A model generated the notes under the pieces. That model worked only from the letters and a program-made list of their open reading frames with translations, searched no databases and was not told the origin of the DNA. Of a stretch of DNA of 64,000 bases, positions 53,074 to 63,430 are shown piece by piece (position 1 is the stretch's first letter; every line of letters begins with the position of its first letter). Position numbers and translations under genes: made by a program. Source of the stretch: Cheiracanthium punctorium (Eukaryota > Arthropoda > Arachnida > Araneae > Cheiracanthiidae); NCBI GenBank assembly GCA_038373885.1, contig JAWZYV010013555.1:372001-436000 (forward strand). The letters are read 5' to 3'.

Positions 53074-56000
53074 ATGGTTTTGACTAGACAAAAAATGGAA
53101 GAACAACTTCAAAAGCTGATGAATATGATGCAGGAAATGAAATCCGGACAAGACGAGATGAAATCCGGACAAGACGAGATGAAATTCGGTCAAGATGAGA
53201 TAAAAAAAGAGATGAAAGCTGGACAAGACGAGATGAAAGCTGGACAAGAACAGATGAAGGCGGATTTAGAGAAGAAAATTGAAGCAGGACAGACCGATTT
53301 AGAAAAGAAAATCGAAGCCGGACAAGAAGGAATGAAATTGGGATTGGAGAAAATGGAGACTGCTTTGGGAAAATTAGAGAAATTCGAAAAGAGTGTGCAG
53401 GAAAATCAAGAGATAATGGAGAAAAGAATGTCGCTCATAGAAGAAACTCAAAAGAAATATGAACAAAGAATTGAAGGAAAAATAGAAGAAAATGTTAAAG
53501 AATTGCAGCAAGATATTTGCAGAATGCGGGAAGAATTTAAGAATAAAATTGAGGAGAAACTAGACTGGAAAGAAAATATAGTTTCGAAAATACATGAAGA
53601 ATGTGAAGCTAAAATTGAAGAAAAATTGGACTCTCTCGTAAAGCTGGGAAAGTTACCCGAAAACATCAGGTTATCTTCACACCGCCCAGCAGTGAAACTT
53701 ACTGCCTATGACGGAAAGACTCCCTGGGAGGCTTACAAGACCCAATTTTCGATCGTCGCCAGAGCCGATGGTTGGAGCGAGTCCGAGAAAGCTAATCAAC
53801 TGGCCGCTTCCCTTAGCGGAGATGCAATTAATGTATTGCAAACTATCGGAGCGACGAAGATAGGAGATTTTGACGCCCTTGCCAGTGCCTTGGAGATGAA
53901 ATTCGGAGAGAAGTGCCAGAAAGAATATAGTAGAATCCAACTTAAGTCCAGGATGCAAAGACCTGGCGAGACCCTCCAAGAGCTGGCTTCCGACATAGAT
54001 AGGCTGTGTCATCTAGCCTATGGCAGTTATCTAGATAACGTTCGAGAAGAAGTTCCAGTGCGACATTTTATTGAAGGCCTCTTGGACTCTGAAATTCAGA
54101 AAGCATTGATCTTGGCGGATTATAAAGATCTCAGGTCTGCCCTCGTATTCGCCATGAAGCTAGAGGCAGATCAGCTGGCCGTAAGAAAAGAGCGGCATAA
54201 TGTTAGAGCTGTGTCATTCCAGGAGCCTACGGATGGAGAAATTGAGAGATTAGAGAATAAATTAAAGACCCTGGAAAATCTGGTGGAACGACAAGAACAG
54301 TCAGAGCCAAGAAAAGTGAAATGTTGGAGGTGCAACACCGAGGGGCATTTACGAAAATACTGCGAAGCACAAAAGAACTCTCGTCCTAAAGATCGCAGTT
54401 ATCAATGCACCAGAGAAGCCCATGAAGGAAGACAGAAAAGAGACGACTTTCAGGAACAGAGGCTGAGGGATATTCAAAAGCCTCGTTTGAAAGTCTTACA
54501 GATTTCATCAGTGAATGGCGGCAGTAATGGACTCTTCGTACTGCGATACGTTAATGGTTACCCATGCCACATGGTGATTGATACTGGAGCGAACGTAACC
54601 ATCTTAAGGACGGATCTGGCCAAGAAATTAAATTTAAAGATTTTCTGGACTCCGCCCTCGCTGACCCTCCAGACTGTGACAGGTGACAAGATCGAAGTGG
54701 GCGGAAAAGCGCAAGTAGAAATCACGTTTGGAAATGCCAGATACGACCATGTGGTATATGTCGCCAATATTACAGACTCTTTTATTCTCGGACTCGACTT
54801 TTTAAAATCACACAAATTTAATTTGGACTTTAAGAATAATGAGCTTCGTTCAGACTCAGAAGAAATAGCTGCGTTCGATATTAGAAATGAAACTATTTTG
54901 CCTGTTCAGCAAATAATAGCCCAGACTGATATCACTCTACCTCCCAGAACTGATTCCATAATTTCTGGAACAGTAAAAGAAAGCAATAAATTCCGTTTTG
55001 GATTAATCGAACACCCAAGCAATAGTGATTCCGTCAGAGGAGTACTTGCAGGAGCAACACTTGTGGACTTGTCGAGAACAGAAATTCCAGTTAGAGTAGT
55101 AAATGTGACGGACAAGTCGAAGGTGATAAAGAAAAATGAAGTGTTGGCGACATGCACTCCTGTTACCTGCATTAATAAGAACATCAGCCAAACGACAGCT
55201 AAATCATCTGAGTGCCTGACGAAGGAATTATTACAAGACGTGGAGTTAACGGCAGAACAGAGAAGCGCTGCGGAGAAAGTAATAGCTGAATTTGAAGACC
55301 TCTTCTCTCGTACTTCCGGTGACTTTGGCCGTACGAGGTTAACGCAACATAGAATAGACACAAGCAGCCATTCTCCCATCAAGCTACATCCTAGGCGGCT
55401 GCCGTTTGCTAAGCAAGAAGAGGTGAGCAGACTTTTAGAGGAGATGCAGCGTGATGACGTCATCGAGCCGTCGACTAGTCCCTGGGCCTCGCCAATTGTT
55501 TTGGTGCGTAAGAAGGATGGTTCCACCCGGTTCTGTGTTGACTACAGACGTCTGAATGACATTACCAAAAAAGACAGCTACCCTCTTCCCAGGATAGACG
55601 ACACATTGGACACTTTATCGGGAAACGAATGGTTTTCCACTCTGGATCTGAAAAGTGGTTACTGGCAAGTGGAAATTCATCCCGACGACCGTGAAAAGAC
55701 TGCTTTCACCACGGGACAAGGATTATGGCAGTTCAAAGTTATGCCTTTTGGACTCTGCAACGCACCTGCTACATTCGAGCGACTAATGGAGACAGTGTTG
55801 AGAGGACTTTCCTACGAAGCATGTCTCGTTTATTTGGACGATATCATCATCGTCGGAAGGACTTTCGAAGAGCATCTCGAGAACATTCGAAAGGTACTGC
55901 ACAAATTAAAAGAGGCAAACTTGAAACTAAGCCCATCGAAGTGCAATTTGTTTCGTCGGGAAGTACGTTACCTCGGGCACATAATATCCGCTCACGGAGT

Positions 56001-56529
56001 CCGAACCGATCCCGAAAAGACGTCCGCAGTCCAGAACTGGAGTCGCCCCGAGAATATCCATGACTTAAGAAGTTTTCTCGGTCTGTGTACTTACTATCGA
56101 AAATTCGTGAAGGGCTTTTCTCAAATTGCAAGACCTCTTCACAAATTGACCGAGACTGGACAGAAATTTGTATGGACTGAGGAAAGTGAGGACGCATTCA
56201 ACGAACTGAAGACGGCTTTAACATCTTCGCCGATCCTGTCGTATCCTCACCCTGACAAGCCATTGATCCTGGACACAGACGCAAGTAAGGAGAGTGTTGG
56301 AGCAGTTTTGTCCCAGGAGATAGATGGCCAAGAACACGTCATTGCTTACTGGAGCAAATGCCTTTCAAAGGCAGAACGTAACTATTGTGTTACGAGAAAG
56401 GAACTTCTTGCTATCATTAAAGCCGTGGAGCACTTCCATCATTACGAGTACGGCCGAAAGTTCCTGCTCCGAACGGACCATGCCTCTCTAACCTGGCTTC
56501 TAAATTTCAAGAATCCAGAGGGCAAATAG
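53074..56529 (+). CDS. Gypsy gag-pol: gag, protease, RT, RNase H
   Basis: 1151 codons in one frame, as in Gypsy elements with a single gag-pol. Residues 1-210 are a charged coiled coil that includes heptads of the type MKSGQDE/MKAGQDE; 213-390 gag (YDGKTPWEAYKTQFSIVARA); CCHC knuckle CWRCNTEGHLRKYC near 417; aspartic protease VIDTGANVTILR near 501; RT from KKDGSTRFCVDYRRLN near 810 with catalytic YLDD near 920; RNase H LILDTDASKESVGAVLS near 1065 and RTDHASLTWL near 1132. A one-base deletion near 56519 shifts the frame and ends the ORF ten bases later; the lost continuation is intact downstream. Before that damage no lesion is seen. Confidence 0.95.
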   Translation: MVLTRQKMEEQLQKLMNMMQEMKSGQDEMKSGQDEMKFGQDEIKKEMKAGQDEMKAGQEQMKADLEKKIEAGQTDLEKKIEAGQEGMKLGLEKMETALGKLEKFEKSVQENQEIMEKRMSLIEETQKKYEQRIEGKIEENVKELQQDICRMREEFKNKIEEKLDWKENIVSKIHEECEAKIEEKLDSLVKLGKLPENIRLSSHRPAVKLTAYDGKTPWEAYKTQFSIVARADGWSESEKANQLAASLSGDAINVLQTIGATKIGDFDALASALEMKFGEKCQKEYSRIQLKSRMQRPGETLQELASDIDRLCHLAYGSYLDNVREEVPVRHFIEGLLDSEIQKALILADYKDLRSALVFAMKLEADQLAVRKERHNVRAVSFQEPTDGEIERLENKLKTLENLVERQEQSEPRKVKCWRCNTEGHLRKYCEAQKNSRPKDRSYQCTREAHEGRQKRDDFQEQRLRDIQKPRLKVLQISSVNGGSNGLFVLRYVNGYPCHMVIDTGANVTILRTDLAKKLNLKIFWTPPSLTLQTVTGDKIEVGGKAQVEITFGNARYDHVVYVANITDSFILGLDFLKSHKFNLDFKNNELRSDSEEIAAFDIRNETILPVQQIIAQTDITLPPRTDSIISGTVKESNKFRFGLIEHPSNSDSVRGVLAGATLVDLSRTEIPVRVVNVTDKSKVIKKNEVLATCTPVTCINKNISQTTAKSSECLTKELLQDVELTAEQRSAAEKVIAEFEDLFSRTSGDFGRTRLTQHRIDTSSHSPIKLHPRRLPFAKQEEVSRLLEEMQRDDVIEPSTSPWASPIVLVRKKDGSTRFCVDYRRLNDITKKDSYPLPRIDDTLDTLSGNEWFSTLDLKSGYWQVEIHPDDREKTAFTTGQGLWQFKVMPFGLCNAPATFERLMETVLRGLSYEACLVYLDDIIIVGRTFEEHLENIRKVLHKLKEANLKLSPSKCNLFRREVRYLGHIISAHGVRTDPEKTSAVQNWSRPENIHDLRSFLGLCTYYRKFVKGFSQIARPLHKLTETGQKFVWTEESEDAFNELKTALTSSPILSYPHPDKPLILDTDASKESVGAVLSQEIDGQEHVIAYWSKCLSKAERNYCVTRKELLAIIKAVEHFHHYEYGRKFLLRTDHASLTWLLNFKNPEGK
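53134..53300 (+). repeat. 21-bp tandem heptad repeat in gag
   Basis: Units like GGACAAGACGAGATGAAATCC repeat head to tail and encode MK(S/A/F)GQ(D/E)(E/Q). A coding minisatellite forming the coiled coil. Confidence 0.8.
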
Positions 56530-58018
56530 CCAGGTGGATACAGCGATTACAAGAATATGACATCGAGATACGTCATCGGAAAGGGTCATCTCATGGAAAT
56601 GCAGATGCTTTGTCGAGAAGGCCCTGCATTGATAGTTGTCGCTATTGCTTCAGGGCAGAGAAAAATTACGATCTGAAACATCCCGTTGTCCGCCAAGTTA
56701 CATCATCGGCATCATCTCAAGATCCCTGGAGTGACGAAAATGTTCGGGCGGACCAATTAGCAGACAGCGACATCAAACCTATTGTGGAATTTATTTAAAA
56801 ATCCAGCGCTAAGCTCAGTTGGCAAGAAATATCATCTTACAGTCCGGCGACAAAACAGTACTGGGCTTTATGGGATTCGCTTCGCCTGAGGAATGGAGTC
56901 CTGTATCGTAAATGGGAGTCGGACGACGGTAGGATGCTCCGATGGCAGTTAGTACTCCCTCGTTCGAGGATTCCGAAGGTTCTAGAAGAACTTCATAATG
57001 GCTACACTGGAGGCCATTTTGGCGTGATGAAGACCCTGCAGAAAGTTCGCGAGCGCTTCTACTGGGTTAGGGCTCGAGGCGACGTTGAAAAGTGGTGTCA
57101 AGCTTGTGACGCCTGTGCCGCCCGTAAAGTCCCGAAGAAACAAAGCCGTGGAAGACTACATCGTTATAATGTAGGAGCGCCTTTTGAGAGGATTGCACTC
57201 GACATCCTGGGACCTCTTCCGCGAACTTCGGATGGCAACAAATACATCCTAGTTGTCATTGACTACTTCTCTAAATGGCCCGAAGCGTTTCCTATTCCCG
57301 ATCAAGAAGCTACGACCGTAGCAGTGGTACTGGTGCAAGAATGGATTTCCAGATATGGAACCCCTCTGCAACTTCATTCCGACCAAGGAACGAACTTTAC
57401 CTCTGCAGTCTTTAAAGGTCTATGCCAACTTCTCGGAATGTACAAAACCCAGACTACGCCTTTACACCCACAATCCGACGGCATGGTGGAGAGTTTCAAT
57501 CGCACAATTTTAAACAACCTCTCGCTTCTGGTATCTAGGAATCAAGAGGACTGGGACAAGAAACTCCCCCTCTTCCTGCTGGCCTATAGGAGCGCCGTCC
57601 ATGAGACTACCGGCTTCACACCTTCCCAGATGCTGTTCGGCAGAGATCTTCGTCTTCCCGCCGATCTAATGTTCGGCCGCCCTCCAGATGCGCCTTCATC
57701 GCCAGAGGAGTACGTGGAAAACCTTCGGGCACGGTTTGAAGATGTGCATCATTTTGCTCGGGAGCGGATCAACCTGAACACGGAAAAGATGAAGACTCGC
57801 TACGACACGAAGGCTACGGGACACGAGTTCAACGCAGGTGACAAAGTTTGTCTATGGAATCCTACTCGACGGAAAGGCCTGTCTCCCAAGCTGCAATCGC
57901 CGTGGGACGGTCCTTACACGGTCCTAAACCGGCTGAATGACGTCATCGTACGGATTCGTAAGTCACCAAACTCGAAGCCATGAGTTGTACATTACGATCG
58001 GCTAGCCATCTACCGCGG
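56530..58018 (+). pseudogene. Gypsy end of RNase H plus integrase (two nonsense codons)
   Basis: After the frameshift the frame continues with ARWIQRLQEYDIEIRHRKG and ADALSRRPC, stops at a TAA near 56797 (EFI*KSS), and then stays open as a 350-codon integrase (from about 56930). Finger: HNGYTGGHFGVMKTLQKVRE with CQACDACAARK. DDE core: D in ALDILGP, D in HSDQGTNF, E in SDGMVESFNRT. C-terminal GDKVCLWNPTRRKGLSPKLQ. A TGA at 57981 removes the last ~12 residues (normal end near 58026). The catalytic residues are all kept, so only the nonsense codons and frameshift disable it. Confidence 0.92.
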
Positions 58019-58026
58019 TTGTAATT

Positions 58027-58396
58027 AGCTCAGACTATGGTCACTATGGCGTAATTCCTATTTTCCTGCAACTCTCATTTCTTTCCTGTCTTTCTCTTCT
58101 CTTCCTCTTTCGTCAACTTTCTTTCACTCATTACTTACGCCATGTTTAGTGTACATATTTGTAATATATTGGTTTTTATTAATGTGTATTTGTTTATTAC
58201 ATTGATTACTTATTAGTGTAATTGTTTATTATGTATATTATTTATTTATTAGAGTGCATTTGCTTACTGTGTTTATTGATTATGTGCTTAAATTATGTTG
58301 TTAAGATTTGGTTAAAGGTTGGACACTGTATATTTGTGTGACCTCCTAACCGGGGATTGTACTGCCCGGGACGTGCAGTCCTTGGGAAGGGGGCAG
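58027..58396 (+). other. Gypsy 3' untranslated region and polypurine tract
   Basis: T-rich noncoding sequence with repeated TTATTAGTGTA-like motifs, ending GGGAAGGGGGCAG just before the LTR. No env ORF. Confidence 0.75.
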
Positions 58397-59282
58397 TGTT
58401 ACGAATTTTCGGGGCAACCCGCTGCTCTGGGGCTTAAAATGGTTTAAAATTCGTATTCTACGCTTCAAATAGATAAATTTTGCTTTTTGTTGCATCAAAA
58501 TCGGCCAATTAGAACCGGAGATACGGAGGTTTCGCTTTCCCGTATGTTTTTCTATGAGCTTCTAGAAATCTCGAGAAATATTAGTCCTAGAGCTTAGATC
58601 TCTTCACTTTTGAGGACTTATTTTTGGCGCCAAATTTGGCGATATTTCGCCAAAAGTCGCCAAGCTTGGCGACTTTTTGGTCATTTGGCGCGATTTTGTC
58701 AATGGGGCCTGGAAGTTGTTTTTCCTGCATTAAAAACGCATAATAACCTAACATTTCTCTTCTATGACGTAATCAAAATTCACGCTTTATGTAGAACCCT
58801 CGAGAAATTGACTTTTCTGGAAACCTCCTGCGTCCGCTATTTATAGAAGCGTGCGTCGCCCCGACAGATGAGTGTTGATCAAGCTTTGAGAGAGTGAATA
58901 CGCTTGCTTTGTGAAGGAAGCTGTGTTTCGCGCTGTTTGTGAAGCTTTGAATTTAAGTGCTGTGTGTAAATTCTTCATCGCTGAGTCTTGAGAGACTGTT
59001 AGTGTTATTTCTCGTATATTTTCGCTGAATTCTTGCCAGTGAAAGTGTTCTATTTTGTGTGAGAAATACAGCATTTGTGAGAGCTTCTGATCTAAGCGAA
59101 CTGTTAAAAGCACATTACTGCTAGATTGTGCTTGTGAATTGTGTACAGCTGATTGTTCTACGAAGTTCTAGAAGCAATAAAGTTTGTGTTCCATCCTGAC
59201 AAGTGACTTTTTACTTGAACTTTTTACACCAAGTGGACTTTAGAACGACGAACCCCAGGAGTAGCAGAGTAATTCCGCAACA
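58397..59282 (+). repeat. Gypsy 3' LTR
   Basis: TGTTACGAATTTTCGGGGCA to CCGCAACA; carries a 9-bp shorter segment near the TATA box and a mutated initiator relative to the 5' LTR. Confidence 0.95.
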
Positions 59283-59317
59283 ATATAAATAAAAATATTT
59301 AAAAAAATCAAGAAGTA

Positions 59318-59705
59318 GTAAAAATAAATAAATGAAAAAGTAAATAAAATTTACTTTACTAAAAATTAATTTTTTACCTATATTTTTATAAATTAATTAG
59401 CAATATTGGCGTTTAAAAAAAGAGCGGAAAAACTTTTTGCGCATCATGAGGTTCGATCTCGCACACCGGAGTGGAAGTCCACAGCCTTGCCGATTGTGCC
59501 ACGATGCTCAACCACTTATGCGTATAACGTGCATTTGAAGTTTCGATGAAGTGTCTCGAAAATAAATATTAATTTTTCTCGACTGTATTTGAGTATTGCG
59601 TCTTAGTATTTTACACGTAGTATACTCGCATGGTATACTACCACTATGCCAAAGATAATTGAAATCCGTTTCCCTGAAGCCGTGCCTCCTCCTTGTGAGT
59701 TTTAT
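59318..59705 (-). repeat. Dispersed repeat, inverted partner of 44803-45155
   Basis: Minus-strand copy with GGAGGCACGGCTTC, GATTTCAATTATCTTTGGCA, AGTGGTAGTATACCATG, TACGTGTAAAATACTAAGAC and an AGAGCGGAAAA end. It lies 36 bp from the Gypsy 3' LTR. Confidence 0.75.
59441..59510 (-). tRNA. tRNA-like segment within dispersed repeat
   Basis: Minus strand: GCATCGT pairs with ATGATGC (7 bp, one wobble) as acceptor stem; GGCACAATCGGCAAGGC as D arm; GAGATCGAACCTC as T arm with B box. The anticodon stem is poor, so a SINE head or pseudo-tRNA is likely. Confidence 0.4.
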
Positions 59706-60423
59706 ATAAGCATAGTTGACTGAAAAACGTTCAACTTTGACGCACCTCCACTTCTGCCTGCAAGATATTTTTTTTCAGAAAGTATCGACGGTAATGAACA
59801 AGTAGTTCTACTTCACTATCTATGTCACTCACAAGATGTTTAGAGAAATATCAATTACATTTCCGAAATCTGCCGGACATAACTCAACCCCGGTGTTACT
59901 ATTCACAGGAAGAAATCGACATTGGACCTGCTAACTATAGAAGCTAAAGCTGATTTTCTCCACTAATGTAGGTTAAAACAGTTAATGTGCGCTACTGAAT
60001 GCATAGTATGCGTTGTTTTTTTATTACAAACTATTATTTATGGTTGTAATATTTGGTTAAAAATTTTAAAGTCAACAAGCTGATATCAGTTCTAATTTAA
60101 CAACATACTGTGTCTTCGGGCTTGTGTTTCAGATAAAGTTGCTAGAAAACGGTAATATATGTAAGAAATTTATTTTCGCTGCAATATTTAGCTTAACATG
60201 AACCATCGATTTACGCTTGTCCGACAATTGAACTTAATTCTTTTTCACTTTTCACCCCACCTTAATGAGTAGGGTAATACTGAGAGCCGTGCGGCACTCG
60301 AATTCCAGTGGATTGTGGATTGCGGGCGTAACGGGTGGAGTAAGGGGGGGCGTGTCATTTTCGGACGGTGAAGGGAAGGGTGAGTGACAGTTGATGAGGT
60401 AGAATTCGTTAGAAGTAAGGAAT
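59706..60423. other. No feature recognised
   Basis: Moderately AT-rich, with a more GC-rich patch at 60240-60380. No gene or repeat partner seen in the window. Confidence 0.4.
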
Positions 60424-60590
60424 AAAACTGAAATACAAGATACCAAAAACTAAGAAAATGTTTAACTGCATAGCACAAGAAATTGCGAGAATAAAAAGCT
60501 ACTTATATGAGCTTTTTATTCTCGCAATTTCTTGTGCTATGTAGTTAAACATTGGTTTTTCTTTGTTTTTGGTATCTTATATTTTAGTTT
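60424..60590. repeat. Long near-perfect hairpin
   Basis: The innermost 31 bp on each side of a 9-base loop (ACTTATATG-like) are perfectly inverted (ATAGCACAAGAAATTGCGAG...AGCT), and pairing continues outwards with a few mismatches (GTTTAACTGC / GTAGTTAAAC, GATACCAAAAAC / GTTTTTGGTATC) to about 75 bp per arm. Consistent with a foldback transposon, a MITE dimer or a small-RNA precursor. Confidence 0.85.
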
Positions 60591-60649
60591 GTAAATTTCT
60601 ATGTAGTAGACACAATTTTAATAGTTTTCAGTGCCAATATTTAAAAAAA

Positions 60650-62350
60650 TATTTACAAGTTGCTTATGCAGCAAATTATTTATGTGGTATTTAAAAAAAT
60701 ACCAAGTTCATTACCTTGAGATAGTAACTAAAGTACACTGACTAAATTATCTAATGTTTAAACATATCTAGCACTAATGTTTAAACATATCTAGACTCAA
60801 CATATCTAGCATTCCTGAAAAAAAAAAGTACTAAGTCGCTGCATTTAAAAAATATCAAATTTCATCACTTCTATGAAATTTACAAAGTGTAGATCGGTTA
60901 GTTTACTGTATGAAAATATTCAACAACTTGTAAGAACACAAAATATACCAAAGTACAAAACTTCTAAAAAGTAAAATTACAACTTCAGCTAATGCAGTTT
61001 ACAAAATATTTCGTTCTGAAAAAATTTTGCAAATGTCTAATTTTGTATAGACATAAATTGTACTAATTTTTATTTGGGAAGAATTTAAAAGAATAAAAAT
61101 TTCAATGTCCATTATCTTGAAAGATTAACGAAATGTATTAAGTTGAATTACACAATGTTTTAAAAAATTCATGTCTACATATTTAACACATCAGAAAAAT
61201 ATATTAAGTTCCTAAGATTCAAAAAATACCAAAGTTCATCCCTTCTATGAAATTAACGAAGTACAGATGTGTTAGTTCATTTCATGAAAATATTCTTCAA
61301 TGTCCTGCCAGAACATAAAATACAACTTTAATTCAAAATATACTAAGTTTGAACACATAATTCAAAAAAATAAAGAAGTATTACTTTTTTCTTTTCTAAA
61401 GTAATATTTATCGAAAAATACTTTTCTTTCCTAAGTCTGTAACTTGTAAAATGAAAAGATCACAACTTCAGCAGATGTAGTGTATAGAATATTATCTAAG
61501 AGCTTTTACTTTTTAATCTAAGAACTTTTACTTGGTGTTTCTGAAAATTATTCGAACTGCCCAATTTCGTTTAGACATTAATTTCAGTAATTTTGAATAG
61601 TTAAGATTTTTAAAAGGTAAGTTCGTATAGCTGCGTTAAAATTACTGGTTACTTCAGAACAAAAAATTTAAGATATTTTTGATGTGAACGAACTTAAACT
61701 TACTAGTTCTATGAAATTTACAAAATTCGAATCACTAAGTTTACTTCTGGAAATAATTTCCTGACATATGAGAACACATAAACATGTCCAAATTAAAAGT
61801 TTACTAAGTTTCAACAAGTATTGTAGATTAAAATAATCTGAGTTGATGCTTTGATGCTTTAAAAACGTAAAAATTATAGTGTTTGATTTAAAATACTCGG
61901 TTACTTCAAATAACATGTACCAAGATTTTTACATTATAGAATACTGAAAATTCCTTATATTGGAAACAATTGCACAAATCAAAAGTGTACTAAGTTTGAA
62001 CAGGTATTATGTATAAAAAGTAAAAACAAACATTTATTTAAAAGTTGTAAGTCTAAGTAGATTAGTCTGTATAATATTTAACACGTGCACTTAGTTGATT
62101 TCCCCCCCCCCAAAAAAAAATACAAGCCCATTACTTTTAGAAAAATTATAAAAATAACCTAAGTTAATATTCTGATGTTTTAAAATTATGGTAACTCGTT
62201 TTCTTTTTTAAGTACAGTCTTTTTTTAATATAAAACATGTCTGGTAAATTTAAATACTACATTTTTACTAAGTATTGTGATAAATACCTTTTCATATAAG
62301 TACATTTACAAAAAAATTAGTACTGTTGTGAATTCTCATGTAACAAACTT
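60650..62350 (+). repeat. Degenerate ~0.4-kb tandem repeat array
   Basis: Related segments recur: TCATCACTTCTATGAAATTT near 60865, TCATCCCTTCTATGAAATTA near 61242, TACTAGTTCTATGAAATTTA near 61698; each is followed by a TCGGTTAGTTTA-like block, a GAAAATATTC-like block and an AGAACACA/AGAACATA block. Spacing is about 380-450 bp. At least three units, probably a fourth at 61970-62350. An inverted single copy is at 1-430. Units have stop codons; function unknown. Confidence 0.6.
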
Positions 62351-62879
62351 ACTTAACGTACTTAAATTTATGCTTTTAATCAGGAGACTATTTTATTTCT
62401 ATACAGTTGATTAATGTTTTCATAATACTAGTTTCAATAAGTATTGTCAAATGTGTAACTTTCTACGTTATATTAATAGTATTTAAAAGATAAGTATAAA
62501 AGAGGAGAACCTGAAATCTTGTCTAAGTATGTTAACTTTATCACTTTTTATTTTAGTAAAATTTCAGAAGTACTTATTTTGCAAGTAATCAATGCACAGA
62601 TAGAGAAAACATGGAAGTTTTTTCGTATATAAACTGATTTATTCAAAAAATGTATTTTAAACTACACACACTATTTACACAACAAAGAAAATAATCCATA
62701 ATTAGGCATGCATAAATCAGTAAAAACTTACTGCAATAGAAAACTTACAGCTCTAAAAATCATCATGCTATTGATGTTTCTACAAGCGTAATAGTTATAA
62801 ATCACAAAATAACACATTGGGTGTTATTTACATTACTATAATAAGGAAATGTTTGGAAAAAGAGATTTGAATAATTAAT

Positions 62880-63010
62880 TCATTTCGAAGATACTCTCTA
62901 TAGCCGTCTAAAAAACTGTTTGTAAAAAACTTTCCATCATAAACACATGCACATTTTTTCTCCCATATTTCTCTTGCTATATAAGGTTTGTCGAGCATAA
63001 ACTAAACTTT
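62880..63010 (-). pseudogene. Second copy of AlkB-PC4 gene C-terminal motif
   Basis: Minus strand reads FMLDKPYIAREIWEKKCACV then YDGKFFTNS, aligned with FMVDMSYIAREICENKCTCH and YDGDFFSN at 487-704. A stop (TAG) precedes FMLD. The AlkB and PC4 parts are not found upstream, where unrelated sequence and a Gypsy gag lie. Confidence 0.6.
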
Positions 63011-63430
63011 GTTACTCACAGAAAGATACAGTTTGGGTTTTTGCTGTATGGCGCTCGTATCGCATGTCATGTCTCTCTACTTTACTTTCTATTAGCTATG
63101 ATGCTGACGATGCGCGCTCGAGATGCTAGAACGCGTGCATGTAAGATTCAACTGTAAATAGTTAATGTAGTAAGTATATGTTATATGTTAATCCAAGTTG
63201 AATATTTCTAATTATACATGGCTACATTTATTATATCCCAGTTATAAAAAGGCATAATAGTTTTTAGCGACGAGATAGAAAAATAATTACTTTCGATTGC
63301 TTCGAATATTGTATTCTGCGTAAACAAAATGCTTTTCTGTTCTAAGTCTTTAAAAATTGTGTTTCTGCGAGTGGGAATAAGTTTTGAACCAGGCACTGTG
63401 ACTTTCTATTTTTATTTTTATTTCTTCAAA

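Larger units (their letters stand above)
52130..59282 (+). mobile_element. Near-complete young Gypsy LTR retrotransposon
   Basis: LTRs at 52130-53024 (895 bp) and 58397-59282 (886 bp), flanked by 4-bp ATAT (52126-52129, 59283-59286). By eye the LTRs differ at about 11 positions plus one 9-bp indel, so insertion is recent. Primer-binding site TGGTGTCAGAATCGGGG follows the 5' LTR and resembles the complement of a tRNA-Leu 3' end. Polypurine tract GGGAAGGGGGCAG precedes the 3' LTR. Inside are gag, protease, RT, RNase H and integrase in Ty3/Gypsy order, with one frameshift and two nonsense codons. No env. Confidence 0.96.

Noticed and set aside
54906..55526. 206-codon minus-strand ORF
   Set aside because: Antisense shadow of the Gypsy gag-pol frame; no motif of its own.
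55725..56197. Plus and minus ORFs of 112-116 codons within pol
   Set aside because: Off-frame shadows of the RT region.
60650..62350. CRISPR-like or satellite array
   Set aside because: Units are long, very diverged and irregularly spaced in a eukaryotic context; described as a degenerate repeat.
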